Below, piece by piece: positions 48,401 to 61,400 of a stretch of DNA of 64,000 nt. Source of the DNA: Trichuris trichiura. Its lineage: Eukaryota; Nematoda; Enoplea; Trichinellida; Trichuridae. A model generated the notes under the pieces. That model saw only the letters and a program-made list of their open reading frames with translations. It was not told where the DNA came from and searched no databases. How positions within the stretch are numbered: the first letter of the stretch is position 1; every line of letters begins with the position of its first letter. Where the stretch lies: contig JBAJFE010000004.1 in NCBI GenBank assembly GCA_037903355.1, positions 5,688,001-5,752,000 on the forward strand. The letters are read 5' to 3'. A program made the position numbers and the translations under genes.

Positions 48401-49498
48401 TATCTTCATTTTTCAGCGGGTGGTACTTCTAGCACGCGTAGAATATGGCCCCTATTGATCGTTTGCTTATTTACGTCAAACATCACAAGTCCAGATGCTT
48501 AAATTCATGCTTACTTAGCTGCTTTGACTGGCCTTACTTCAAAGCAACAGGATTTTGTCGCATCAGTTTCGCCAGTTCATCCTCAACGTTCCGTCAGGCT
48601 TTAGGGCGGTGGCACCTTAGAACGGTACTGAAGTGTTCAGACGTCTAACCGTTGAAAGAAAGTTGCCTTAACGTCTGTCTTGTCGATGGAACAGTGGCGA
48701 CAAAACGATGATAATGAGATAACGTGCTCCAAAGCAACAGTAGTCAGTTTGTTATGAAGGCTAGGTATAAGCCTGCATTGCTTTCTTTAAGTGTTAGGAA
48801 CCTCCAGTGATTAAACATGTTGTATTTCGACGTCGACTTACTAGGCAAGGCTATTATGATTTTTTAAATATAACTTCTTAAAGGCACCACTAACAATAAA
48901 GAGGATAATGGCCTAATTCACTGGACTACGTGTCGGTAGAAAAGCGTTGATTCATACTTCAGTACTCGCCTCTGTCTAGGCGTTCTACTGTTGCAAAAAA
49001 TTTTCAGTGAACACAAATTAAATTTCGACGAGCAAAGCAGTGATTGATTTAGCAATGGAGTCAGCTTGGCGAAGGTTTTCAGTGCATGCACTGCATGCGA
49101 TGGCAACTTCCAGTAATAAGCGTATCGCAATCTTCGCGCCTCTTATGCGAAGTGGTTTGAATTTAAGTCTGCTTTGAGTTCATGAAGCAGGACCAGCATC
49201 TGCTTAACTCCATATAAGTATAATTGGTAGAGCAACGTCCTTTGTATAGACAGGAAGAAATTTACCCCCGAAGTTTAGAAACTTTTTTCAAACATACGGC
49301 GGACAACCTAACAACCGTTCCTGATGGAGTCTTACGTCACAAATGCACCCAGTTTCAAATATAAACGGGAGAATTGCACAGAAAGGTGTTTCAAAATTAT
49401 ATGTTTAAAATCTAGAAACCATGAATTGCACCTTCACGCAGAATCTGCTTTTGGCTTCAAGTTATCGTTAGATGAATGAAAAAAGGGCAGAACATTCA
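45418..49498. other. Intergenic region containing a hAT-type MITE
   Basis: Apart from the 485-bp terminal-repeat element at 46307-46791, I see no gene. ORFs are under 90 codons and without recognisable content. The downstream end of the RCC1-like gene lies at the right border. Confidence 0.4.
46299..46799. mobile_element. Non-autonomous hAT-type element (485-bp MITE) with 8-bp target duplication
   Basis: The element 46307-46791 starts CAGCCATTCTCAACC and ends GTTGAGAATGGATG, imperfect terminal inverted repeats of the CAG(N)...TTCTCAAC type typical of hAT/Charlie transposons. It is flanked by ATCTAGAG on both sides (46299-46306 and 46792-46799), an 8-bp duplication as expected for hAT. The subterminal regions are GC-rich (CCCTGGGGGCCCCAGGCCCC; two C-runs near 46681 and 46703). 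Internally GTGAGAATTTA and TAAATTCTCAC form a second, nested inverted repeat around CTCTATAGAGGATTGG. No transposase ORF is present. Confidence 0.9.
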
Positions 49499-52400
49499 TT
49501 AGCTTAGAATTAACTTTACCTCGATTACTGGTTTGGCGTTCTCTCTCTCCGCAATTTGTTTGTTCTTTGTGAGCTCAGCTTTTTCGTGAAAATCCAAGAT
49601 GCGATCTCCTTTTTCATTGCTGCTAAACTGCAAGGCACCGTCATATGTGCTTGAATGGAGAGTCTTTTTTAAACAGGGCTGCTTATTAGCAACCCAGTTT
49701 TGACTTTCTTTTGCCGCGCTGTCCAGCTGCATCAGTGCGGTAGTCATAGAAGAGGACCGTTTCTCGACATTTTTCTGTCGCTGAATTTGCTTCAGTTTTT
49801 CAGTTGGATGGAAAGTGAAGTCATTTTTCTGACATCCGGCCTCTTCTGGAGCCTTCCGCGTACCGTGCTGTCCCAAAGCTGCAAGGTTGATTGGATAGGG
49901 ATTTGCACATAGTGTGTTGTCTTTTGGAACGTATTTTTCACAACAATAAGGAAGTGAAGACCGCTTCCACGGGACGTCCTAAATTAATATAGTATTTTCT
50001 CATTTGTTCCTAGTTATGTACCCAGTGGTTTCGGTGGATCGATTGGCACGCTGCTTGAATTTCCCTATCATGACGTTCCAAAACCTGTCTTCCGCTAGTC
50101 AGTCGTCCTGTCGCAGTTTCATTTCTCGGAACTCGTTCTTCAGCTGCGGGACTGATGTAATCGTAGGAAGAAGATATGCATTGATCAGGATCTGTCAACG
50201 CTTCATCAGAAGGTACTTGATCATTCGTCATAACAAAAGCCTTAAAAGCAAAAAAGAAGGAACAATTCTGACCATAGAGGCAGGCTATACATGTACGTTT
50301 TCATCAGGAATTGCAGCTGCCTGTTCAGGTTGTTCACTAATGATCTTTTCAGTTTCTGTGGTCATTCTTGTAAACCTTATCTTCTCGTCCTTTTGTGTGA
50401 ACCTCTTTGCAACAGCTATGGTGTGGCGGCCACCCAGTGCTAGCTGAAACGGAAAGTTTGCGTGGCGTCCTTCAGTGAAGGTCATGTCACTTACCTGTGT
50501 AACTTTATAGTTTGCGTAACGCTCCACTAGCTTCGGAACATAGTAGTTGGAACGTGGATCAGTGCTACGGTCGATTTTTCCATATCGGTTGTTTCCCCAT
50601 AAGAAGAGGTCGCCATGTTCTGAAAATTAAATTGACACGCTGTCAAACGTGAACAAGCTGAGTAAATCAGCTTTCGTCACCTTCGCCTTCTTTTTATATG
50701 ACACGCCATGTGATATCGATTTAACTTAGTGTTATGAAAAACTTAGCTATCGCATGCCTCGCTCATCTGCTTAGTATTCAGATGGAAGGTTTATAAATTA
50801 TTAATACTTACGGTGTAGTTCTCTAGCTTTGCGTAGAAGCATGAGTTTCAAAAGCCTGCTTGCCCTTCACTCCAACACTTGTCTATGAAGCTACCCTTTA
50901 CGTTGGTACCAGCTTTTTCCGCAAAAGTAGTGAAGTGCTTTAGCTAGTGGCAATTTGCGATTGAGAATCTATTCACTTCTATTCATCATGGACGTGCGAT
51001 ACTATCCTCTGTAAACGTTTTCATGCACTTTCATTTGTTATTTGAACACTGGGTGCTTCGTAACGGGATGAGATTTCATGGTTTATGGTCTTCTACGAGC
51101 TGACCTCGACCCCCATTCCTATTGTTACGTGAGCCTATATAACACCGTTCGGAGAATAACACCTCCTCCACCACCTCACTGACGACGGAACTAGAGCGTT
51201 CCGAAAGCTCTGAACATTAAAAGTTGAGTGTATTGATATCTGTACATTTTATTAATAACGGCTCATCCATCCGTTGGTAGAGCAGTTGTTTCGTCTAATT
51301 TACAGATACAAGCACAACAGATAAACGGGAAAAGCCGTAGAAGACCATAAACCATTCATTTGTTATTAGTAATTCTGGGACAGCATGAAACTGAAAAACA
51401 TGGCAAATAGATTGTTACGCTTTCATTAGTGAGCCCCATTTTTCGCTTTTCTCTGAAGTGAGCAGGCTTTGCTACAGGGTAATTCTAAAGTTTTATATGG
51501 ATAACAGCAGTGACAGAAATAAAAGAAAGAAATTGTAGTATTATTTCAAAGTAATTTGATTGTTGTTGATTCTGTTGAACTAGTCCACATATACGTGACA
51601 CTACTTGCCTAAGAGGTGACTGAACGGTCTATTGATAACAAGCTAACATCAATGAATGCACGCGCTGAGCGTTGGACTTAAGAAACAGTAGAAGAGGGAA
51701 GGTTTGGATGCTGGTAAAATAGCAGCAGCAAAACAGTTTGAAAATAGGACCTCGTCAACTAGTTGCGAGAAACTGCATATTCATAACCTTATTACGGAAG
51801 TTCGACCCGCGAGATGGTTGTTTAGCGAAACTTTTGGACATCATTCGTTCTCGTCATCAATGCATAAGGACTACAGGAGCAATACCATTATGTACTTTCA
51901 CAACTCCGTTAGGAAAAGTTTTATTTTCAATACAAATTGCACGCTGAACATTTAGTTGACCATGAGATGTGTCGATGGTCGTCAGAAAGGCTTATGCCTG
52001 CTCTTATTTGCTCAGATGATTTGCGTCTAAACGCAACTTATTCTATGGCAGTAAGTTTCACTAGTTTTCTGAAGTGATTTCATTCCTATTTATGCTACTC
52101 AAGGAAACAGTTAAATCTTTCAAGGCAAAATTCTTTTAATAGCATTTGCTAATACCCTGTTGCTCCTAGTCAATCCTGTGCTCAAATGAGTGTTACTGAT
52201 GAGATGCAACTATTTATTGTGCAAAGATTCGTCACAGCCTGGGCAAACTTCATTCGCCTATCAGCTTCTTAGAAAAGAGGCTCACGTATGAGTAACATGG
52301 CAAACGTACCAGGAATAATTAGCCTTTAAGTAAATTGAAACTCTGCCTTCAGCAATGATGCAAAACGGCTGAATTTTCCTTATGCAGTGGCTGGCACAAG

Positions 52401-55400
52401 TTAGAAATAGAATCCTGTTGCGTAAAACTAGGTCGGTTTGATAACCTTCATATGCCAACGAATGAGCCATTTACATAATTAAGTGCACTACCCTGCCTAT
52501 ATAGACGTAACTTCCTAGGTAACAGGAACTTTATTTTATCCCCTTTCCTTTACAGCTATGCGCAGCTCGCTTGAACGAGAGTTAATTTCTGGCATGCTGA
52601 CGTCAGAAGAAAATCAGGACTGAAAGTTACAGGTATCGTCTGACAATAAGGTTTCACTTCTTGACTCCCGCTGATGTGAAGAGCATCTCAGTGAAATTAG
52701 CAAAAGCAAGTTCGCGTTGCATAAAGAGAAACCGCCGCTTACAGGATCGCCTTTTCCTTTCCACGAAAAGGACTAAAAAGCAGAAATTCTGAGACAATTT
52801 TCAGATATATACCAAGAGGGCATTAAAAACCGTGTCCATGGTTGCAATGACTTCATCCTTTGCGTCTTCTAGACCAATTACTTAAGAGCAGCATGGCTGT
52901 TTAATACGAATTCCTCTGCATCTGTCTTTCTATTTGTGGTGAAAACTAAATCCAACATTTATCAACAGAGTCTGAAAGAGAAAGTACTCCCTCTTTTCCC
53001 TCATGTAGAAAGTGGCACAACTTGCGAAACGAAAGAAGTTGATTCCTTTTCTTTACAATGAGACTTGCAGATTTTCGTTCCTGAATGTGAAGTGCAGAAT
53101 AGCGAAGTTCTCAAAACACGAGCTTTGTACATATGACTCTTTTAATCTTTCATTAATGCAGCAGAGTAGCCCGTTTTTGAAACCTTTAGCATTTCAGTTG
53201 TTTTTGCTCCTAAAGCTAGTCTCTTGCGACTTACGTTATAAAGTTTTTTGTAGAAAAGCCTTTATTCAGAATAAAAGAATTCATTGATGGGGCACCAATT
53301 TCCCATGGTCAGTACATCTTTCAGAACTTCATTACAGAAAGTGATTATTGAGAAACAGAACTGAAACACCCATCACCGATGGTCAGTTGCTAATCTGTCG
53401 TCAGCTGCATTGAGCACTAGCTTTATTAAAAAAGAAATTGTTACGTTCGGATGGCAATTGTTGAATTTTATAGGAGAGCACTACTTAAGTATTCAAGCTG
53501 TAGCTGTTCGTTAACGTTTTGAAGGTAGCAGTAATGCCTTAGTGTTACCTCTGAAATGTCACGCAGTCGCTGAACCATTAATAGTATAGAAAGTGAGCTC
53601 TATTTATTCTATGTAAATCTCTATGGGAACGAAATGAAAAGCCTGCTCATTGTCACCTATTGTTCTGCATGAATACAATGACTTGAAAGATGAAATATCT
53701 TCCTTCGTTTCTGCAAACTAGAAACGGCTCTGATTATATTGGGGCAATTATTTTGTGCTAGTACGTTTGAAACTAAAATTAATCACTGTGCTAACATAAT
53801 AAACGCATTTTTCAAAGTACCATTATTTCAATAATGAAAAGAGATGCAATTTTACTTGTAGCGCCGTTAGTTCAAATCGCTGCGATGCTGAGACTGTTTT
53901 TGTTTTACAATAAATAACGTTCTTACTTTCGAAGCACGTTCAAGTCAAAAGAGCTGGCAACATTAGTCTACGAAAAGGCTTTATACAGTAACTGTACTGC
54001 TCTTCTCAATACGCTGATGATGGAACGAGGTCAGTTCCGAAAGCTAAGTTTATTCATTTTGTGTACTATTTAAGCTTTCCACTTCCTACCTGCTGCTTAA
54101 CAGACAAATCCTAGACCTCGAAAACAAGTTCCTATCACCAAAGAAGCTGGATTTTCAAACACTGTTGGGAATAACTAACTCGCATTTCTGCACAAAACAG
54201 AAGGTGCAAAAGGGAGCTGTGCCAAAGAGAATGAGTGAAACAGAAAGTTATTATACAGGTGTGCCCCGTTTTGCCAAGTTTCACTGTCATGAGGAAGCTG
54301 TGTTTATACCCTTTTTCGCTGTTACGGAGAAAGAGGAAAGATACAATCGCTTCTACAGCACCTGTAACATTTTTTTCAAGCGGTCAATGTCGATTAAAAT
54401 GGACGATCAACTCCAACAGTCTATGTCCAAGCACGCAGGAATCAGTCACCCCACTGTCTTGAAGGCACTGGAAGCTCGTATCAATAAACGAACTTCCTTT
54501 CTTCCTGCGGTTACAGTGCTCAGTTTGCTTTCTTCCAAACTACAGTAACTGAAACAACAATGCACTTAAGCTATTTCTCCCTTATATATAGGCTTGAAAA
54601 CTGGATGCTTTGTAACGGGTTGGAGTTTCATAATGTGTTTGATCTTCTACGGCTTTTCCCGTTCTAATCTGCTTTGGTATCTGTAATTCAGACGAAACAA
54701 TTGCTCTACCAGCGGGACTAGGTTAGTCCTGAAAGCTACGAATCTGTTAAGTGGTTGTTCTGAATTTTTCCTTAATAATTGCTCATCCGTCCGTTGGTAG
54801 GGCATTTGCATCGGTTTAATTCCAGACTCCATCAACGCGCAAGAGAACATACCGTATAAAGAAGTTATGTATATTTCAATTGTTTCTTCTTACGGAATTT
54901 GTCTCGTGACCCGTCCTCAGCGGTATTAAAATTTACAGCGGTAATTTTAATGCCCCTGAGGATGGGTCACGCGCGGCCCGAAAGCTACGGAATTTTATTA
55001 AAATTTTTGTATTTTAACATGAAAAATTCCGTAATAAAAAACAATCAGAACATTAAAACGTATGTTCCCGTACCAAGAAGCTACATTTCCAAAAAAGGAA
55101 AAAATATATACAGAGAGAGAGAATGCGTAGGAAATGTGTAAAACACTAAACAATATTTCGTACATTGCCTAAAGATTTTCAGTTTTCTGTAGGTTGCTTA
55201 GGTATTTTATACAATGTTGATTTCATACATTGCCTGTAGCACATGTACAATGAAAACGTGTACTACTTCAGAACCTCCGTTTTTCAATATTCGATTATCT
55301 GAATCAGTAAAAAGAGCAGAATTTTAATTGTCAGAAAATGAAAGATACTACGTTTATCTGTGTTAGTTTGTTGCTTTGTTAACTCTTCTAGGGGACTCCA

Positions 55401-58400
55401 ATTTTCATTATCTGAACTAACTGTGACTGGGGGGTAATCAACAAATTCAAATAACTGAACAACTGTCAAAACTGCTCAGTCTTTCCTGTTTTACCTTCGT
55501 TGATCACGGAACTTTATTTTCTCAAATATAATCGGAAATCTTAAGTAATACTCTACCAGTCAACACTGAATTCCCTCAAGTGCGCAAAAACTCATTAAGA
55601 ACGAGGATCTTCGGTGACAGCTTTTCCCATTTGGTTTCAGACGTGCGTAATTAATGTAAAAAGGGTTCGACAATTGGCGATGACGGAATAAGGGCGTTCG
55701 GAAACGTGCGGTAAAATTTTTCTGCATCTTCTCTAATAATACACACATCCATCTTCTGGTAGGATTCTTGTGCAGTTTAACTGCGCATTTTCACAGCCAA
55801 AAGGGAAAAGCCATTGACGAAGATAATATGAAACTTGCACACTGTGTTAAAGAACACCCAATGTTCTGCAGTTAACAAAGAATATCCTAAATGTATTAAC
55901 ACAGCGGTTTATTACCATTATTCAAGATTACACTACGGTTTATTTATTTTAAAAACGCGTAACGGATGTCTGCCTCGCATCAGTAGTTCGTTTCTTGGCT
56001 GTTAGTTCAAGGATATTTGTTAACCAAAAGGGCTTTGCTGAGTCATGCAAATGCTTTTCAAACTTGTCAGTGGCAACTTCCAAACATCGAGACCTTCTAT
56101 CTTGAGCAGGAAGCGCACTACGAAATTATTCTTAATGTTTTTCCTGTTCTGTATCTAATACGGAAAACACAACGTCTTACAAGGGGCGATAGATCTTCAT
56201 TGTTCTTTGTAACTTTCTCGTGTCCTTTGTAACTATACTTGTAAAGTATTGCGAGTTACCTTACATTTAAGATTGATTCAACGATCTCATTTTGATTCTC
56301 AACTACGACTGATTCAATTATTTTGATGTTTTATCTTAGATTGGCTCAACGATTTTGTCACAGCCAAAAATTTCAAATCCGTTGTTCCTCAATGTAACAG
56401 GCTAATCGCGTTTCAGTATCAGTCCTTTTGCGCTCAGGTTATAATAAAAGAGTTTTAAAGCTCCAAGTATTTCTTCCATTTCGTCATTTACATTTCCGAG
56501 GCTCGACACGAAGTTCAACTTATCGCGTTTAGGAAGAGGATAATGGTACACTGTATCCTCTCTAGAAAACTTCACAAGCCAAAAAGCTTAGACCGATACG
56601 CACAGTACCTTTCATTTTCTGATTATTTAAAATGTTTATCTACTCGCTAGGTAAGGCAGTCAAAATTCAACTACTTGCCATTAAATTTACAACTGTACTT
56701 CAAATAGCAAGCGGTAACAATGAGTTCCTTGGAGTTTGGGAGCGGATAAAGTTCAAATGTTCTTACGTACGATTTTTTTTCATTAAATACAGGGTGCCAC
56801 TTATCGGAAAAAAAGGTTTTCATATCCAAAAAATGTTAGTTGAGTTAGAACCGTTTTTCCTCTTTTAAAGAAACAGAGCATTTGGGACACGTCTTACAGC
56901 ATCAGCAAGATAACCTTGTGAAGACGTTAAGGACTAGACCAGGGGTATCCTGAAAGCCCTTATTTTTTTCGGGAGTATAAAAACTTGCCTGACACAGCTG
57001 CCATCGTTTGAACTCATTCTCTTATTATGCTTTTTCATAATGCTTTAGCTGGAGAAGTTATTTATTCCAAATTTTAGTTAGGTTGCTATTAATATTTTGC
57101 TGCACTATTAGTTTTTCATGAGATATTTTGGTTTAGATAGTTACTTCCGTGCCATGGTTTATGCTTCGAAACTTTACTTGTAAGTGGAATTTGTCTTTTA
57201 ATTATTATGTCTACGAAATCCCACGCGGAAGCTAAAACAAACAAGTTGACGATGCAGTCCAAATAACAAGCCAGATTATGTATGTGCACATGTACTCGTT
57301 TCTTAGCAAAATCCCTTTGTCATTTTCAACTGTTTAGAATATATAAGAAGAAGGCTGTGCTACTCTAACGGACGTACCTGTTATGCAGCCGCTGTGCATG
57401 CTTCCGCAACTGATTGAAAAAACATCAGTGAGGTTACAGATCAAGGCAGGTAACAATGATGAAGTCACTCTAAGACCTAGTCCTAACTGGCCATTTGTTC
57501 CTTCACCAAAACTGTAAACTTTTCCATCCCCTTGAATTTCAGATACGTTAGCTGGGCGTTAATCTTAACAGCCGGGATGTCTTACCTGTTAGCGCTAAAG
57601 TGTGCTTGGCTCCGCAAGAAACTTGAGTGCACTCACCAATGCCAGGTACTAAACAAGGCAAGTAACAGTTTTCCAGTTTTCCGGTTCCCAGTTGGCCTTT
57701 TCTTCCTTCGCCAAAAGTGTGCAGTGTGTTTTCTTCTGAATGTCTCACGTTTGAGCAAAAAAGTGGCTACCTCACTGCTTTAGTGCCTGCATGCTACCAC
57801 ATTCTGTACTACCGTTTATCCTACTGTCTATGTTTAACTCATTCTTGTTTCCAAGTTAATTCACTTGAACCTTGCGGGAAACAAAATGCTTTACAACTTG
57901 TTTGTGAAAGTCTTAGGAAATTCTTATACTTCAAAACTTAACCGCGATATCAAAATTTAAATAGCCCTATGAGGTTTAAATTGATTGCAAGTCTATAATT
58001 ATTGGTAATAATGTGCTGTAATGCCGTTGAATAAATGTTCACCTGCATTTTCAACCTGCTTTCTTGTATTTCAGCAGGCAAAATAGCAGGGGATGAAGAA
58101 TCATACTTCACAGTTAAGCGAACGCAAATTTGTATACTTAAAAAACCTATGGCTGAAGAACAATGTTAAGGTCCTTTTAGAAAGCATATTTTTCAGAAAC
58201 AACCCTCAACTAAAGAAACACTGTTTCTATCGTCCAGCGATATCAATAACTCAGCCTGTATAGCACTATTAAAATTCGCGAAAGCAGTCTTGCTAACTGA
58301 AGTTACAGCTGCTTTTATTTTAATACTTACTGCTGATAATAGCGGTATGCCAGAATCCACAGTTGACATACTTAATGTCATCACGAAACGGCATACGCTC

Positions 58401-61400
58401 AGGAACTTTTGCTTCATGAACACCGGCAATGCCAAGTTGACCGACTGAATTGTTGCCCCATACGAACAGTTGGCCTCCACCTATAAAATTTACTTACTCC
58501 CTGATGTTCAAACTAAGTTTTTTTTGAGATTTTAAGATTATTTTTGTTATCCTGCTAAATAGAGAACGTAGATCTTTTATTGGACGGTAAGGTCTTTTTA
58601 GAGCAACAAAATGGTTTATTTTGCGGTTCTTGATTTACAACCATTTTCAACTTGCTCCAATTAATGTTCAGTTCCATTGTGTATTTTAGTCACTCCTAAG
58701 AAGTTTGAAAAAGTATTAATATATTGACTCTCTTAAGTGAGAAAATTTCTTTGTAGCTTTTAGAACTGTCTGTATTTTATCCTCAAATCACAGAAGGAAG
58801 GGACAGCCTTTTCGCGAATGATTATATCAGTTGTTAATACAATAAAAGAAGCTTTCAAATACCAGTCCTCTAAATGCTCAAACGAGGCGACAGGGTAATC
58901 TACAAACGTTATTGTGACTATTAATCTATCAACAAGGATTATTTGTTAATAATATTATGCTTATATTCGAAGCTTCTGATCATTGTAAAACAGTTGGTTG
59001 ACAATACAAGGCGAGCTTAATGCATCACCGCTTGTTTCAATTACTATGGAGTCCCCATTTTGAATGGCTTGACAGATAGTCCCTCCATAATATTCGTACG
59101 TCAACAAAGAGCAAAGAACATTAAATACACAATTCAACACTCAAAATTAGCAGAATACTCCCTGTATTGGAATTGCTATGGACGTCAGAATGACTAACAT
59201 TTCTATCACGGCAGAAAATAAAACTTGCCCTCACTAAAGTGTTCGATGAAATGCTTACTTGACCTAAAAACTTTTATTTCGACATTACATGGAAAAGCTC
59301 TTGAATACAGAAGGTCTGGTGATCCGTAGGTAGAGCAGTCCCTTGCTTTACTTACGGATATCACGAAGGCTGGCTGGGAAAGCGTGAAAGCCTTTCATCG
59401 AAGTATAACAAAGTATACAATAAATAAGACGTACCAGTTTTAAGCAGGGCACCGTAGCCTGAAAGGTGCATCTTATGTGACACAACCCCAATGTTCTTGT
59501 GAAAAAGCTATTGAAGTGAGTGAAGCCTGAGAGAAAATTGGGTTTTTCACAGCAGGATTGTACGGTTTCATGGAGTTAATGCTTTGTGTGTTTATTAGTA
59601 AAATGGTGAATTAAAAGTTCAGAGCTTTTGGGACAACCAGATCTCGTCATTAAAACATAATGCTTCGAGGTTTAGGGCTTTACTATCACCTATCTACAAC
59701 TTTGAATTTATTTCGATCAAGAGTGAACCTGGTAGTCCCAAAATGTTCAGATTTTTAATTTCCTAATATGTTAACAAACGGATAAACCATCCATCAGCTT
59801 CTTGAGTCGGCGGACTGATTCGCGCATTCCTGTTTGGTGGAAGGCAGGGGATCATGAAAAGAAGCAAAGAAAACGAAGAAACAGAAAAAAGTGGAAAACA
59901 GTAAAGAAAACGAAAATACGTTTCCCTTGAGGTACAAGACGAAGAAGAGTATTGAAAGTTATGGCAGTTCAATGGAATATCTGCGGTTCTTTAAAAGATG
60001 GCAAAATTCAGCTTAAATTCGTAATTAAAAGGCTTCTCTTGCTGATGATAGGTTCGATAATGGAATACATTCGCTTCGAAATTTGGATTTTATTTCTTAT
60101 ATGTAAGTATATACGGGAGACAGCCATTGCGAGAGATTTGCGAAAGCTGACCACCAGAACCAAACGCTTTTGCTAGTTACAAAAAAATGTACAGAGAAAT
60201 AAAGAAGATAGAAACAAAACTTGGTACCTTCCTAACGCAGCCTACTCCTTGTATGCTGTCAATCATCAAAGGAGTGCCTTATTCCAGCTGTCATTGAATC
60301 AAGCGGGAAAAGAAACTCATTAGGTTGTCACTCTAGTATCAGTATCCTTTTGCTAGTATCAGTGGGGTACATCGAAGGGAACAGTGAGTCTTCATATGCG
60401 CATGCGCATTAGTGTAATTGCTATATACAGGGTTCTATAACTCCAGAACAGAAGTGCTAGATTATAAAGCAATTTTGTACAGCATGATTTCACTCAACCG
60501 TGAGCTAATTGATGAGTTTGAATTTGTTAAGACAGGCTGCGCAGAACCTCTGACACTCAATCGATTCTGATTTCTAGTGCGGGTTCATCACAATTCTTCG
60601 TACCTATTCTGCTCTGAGGAACTTTCCCACCTTGACCTTTCGCTTCTCCTATGCTAATATCAGTTAAATACGGTACACTTCAACTTCATTTTAATCATAT
60701 GCCTAAGCCTAAACGCGTATTAATGACGGCCTTGGACCAATGTATGTCAAACGGAGAACACTGGAAGAAACTTCTGTCGCCGCGGTCCAGTTCGACATTA
60801 GATGCACTGACTACGCGTTTCGGTTTGCAGTGGAACGCTTGGAACCAAATGCATCGTAAGTCGTGGATGTTCGTCGCGTGGGAAATGTTAATGTCAAGAA
60901 AACCAGATTTATCTTTGCTCGAATCTAGTACCTTCTGCCATTGCCTACACGCTGAAGATGGGAATAGATGTCTCCTGAAAGCTTCACCAATGCAAATGAA
61001 GCTTCGGCGGTCGCACTTCCATAAATCATTATGAAATTTCACACCCGTAAGAAAGAGCTTCATTTTCAACGCAGCCTATTAGACATTCATGTTAAAGATG
61101 CACTGTGCAAGTGTTTATAAGCGTTCAGTATTATCTGCAGTCGTCCTTGGAGTGTATCCATTGCAAATACGAAGATTCTACTCTAATAATTGTAATCGCT
61201 GAATTAGTTTCATCATCAGTGCTTAAATTAAATTGGAACACAACGTCAGAAAAAGCAGTTTTAGAAACAGTGTGTCCATTACACAGCACAGTCCTGTGTT
61301 CTTAATACCTACATTAGGCGTGATTCATACCCTAGTACATGATTTTTGATGACCAAAATGGATAGTTACATATTATATTTTAGATAAGATGCAGCATTCA

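Noticed and set aside
60695..61069. Opposed 124- and 127-codon ORFs on both strands
   Set aside because: They overlap the hairpin-motif repeat at 60952 and lie in an intron of the RCC1-like gene, and neither has a domain.
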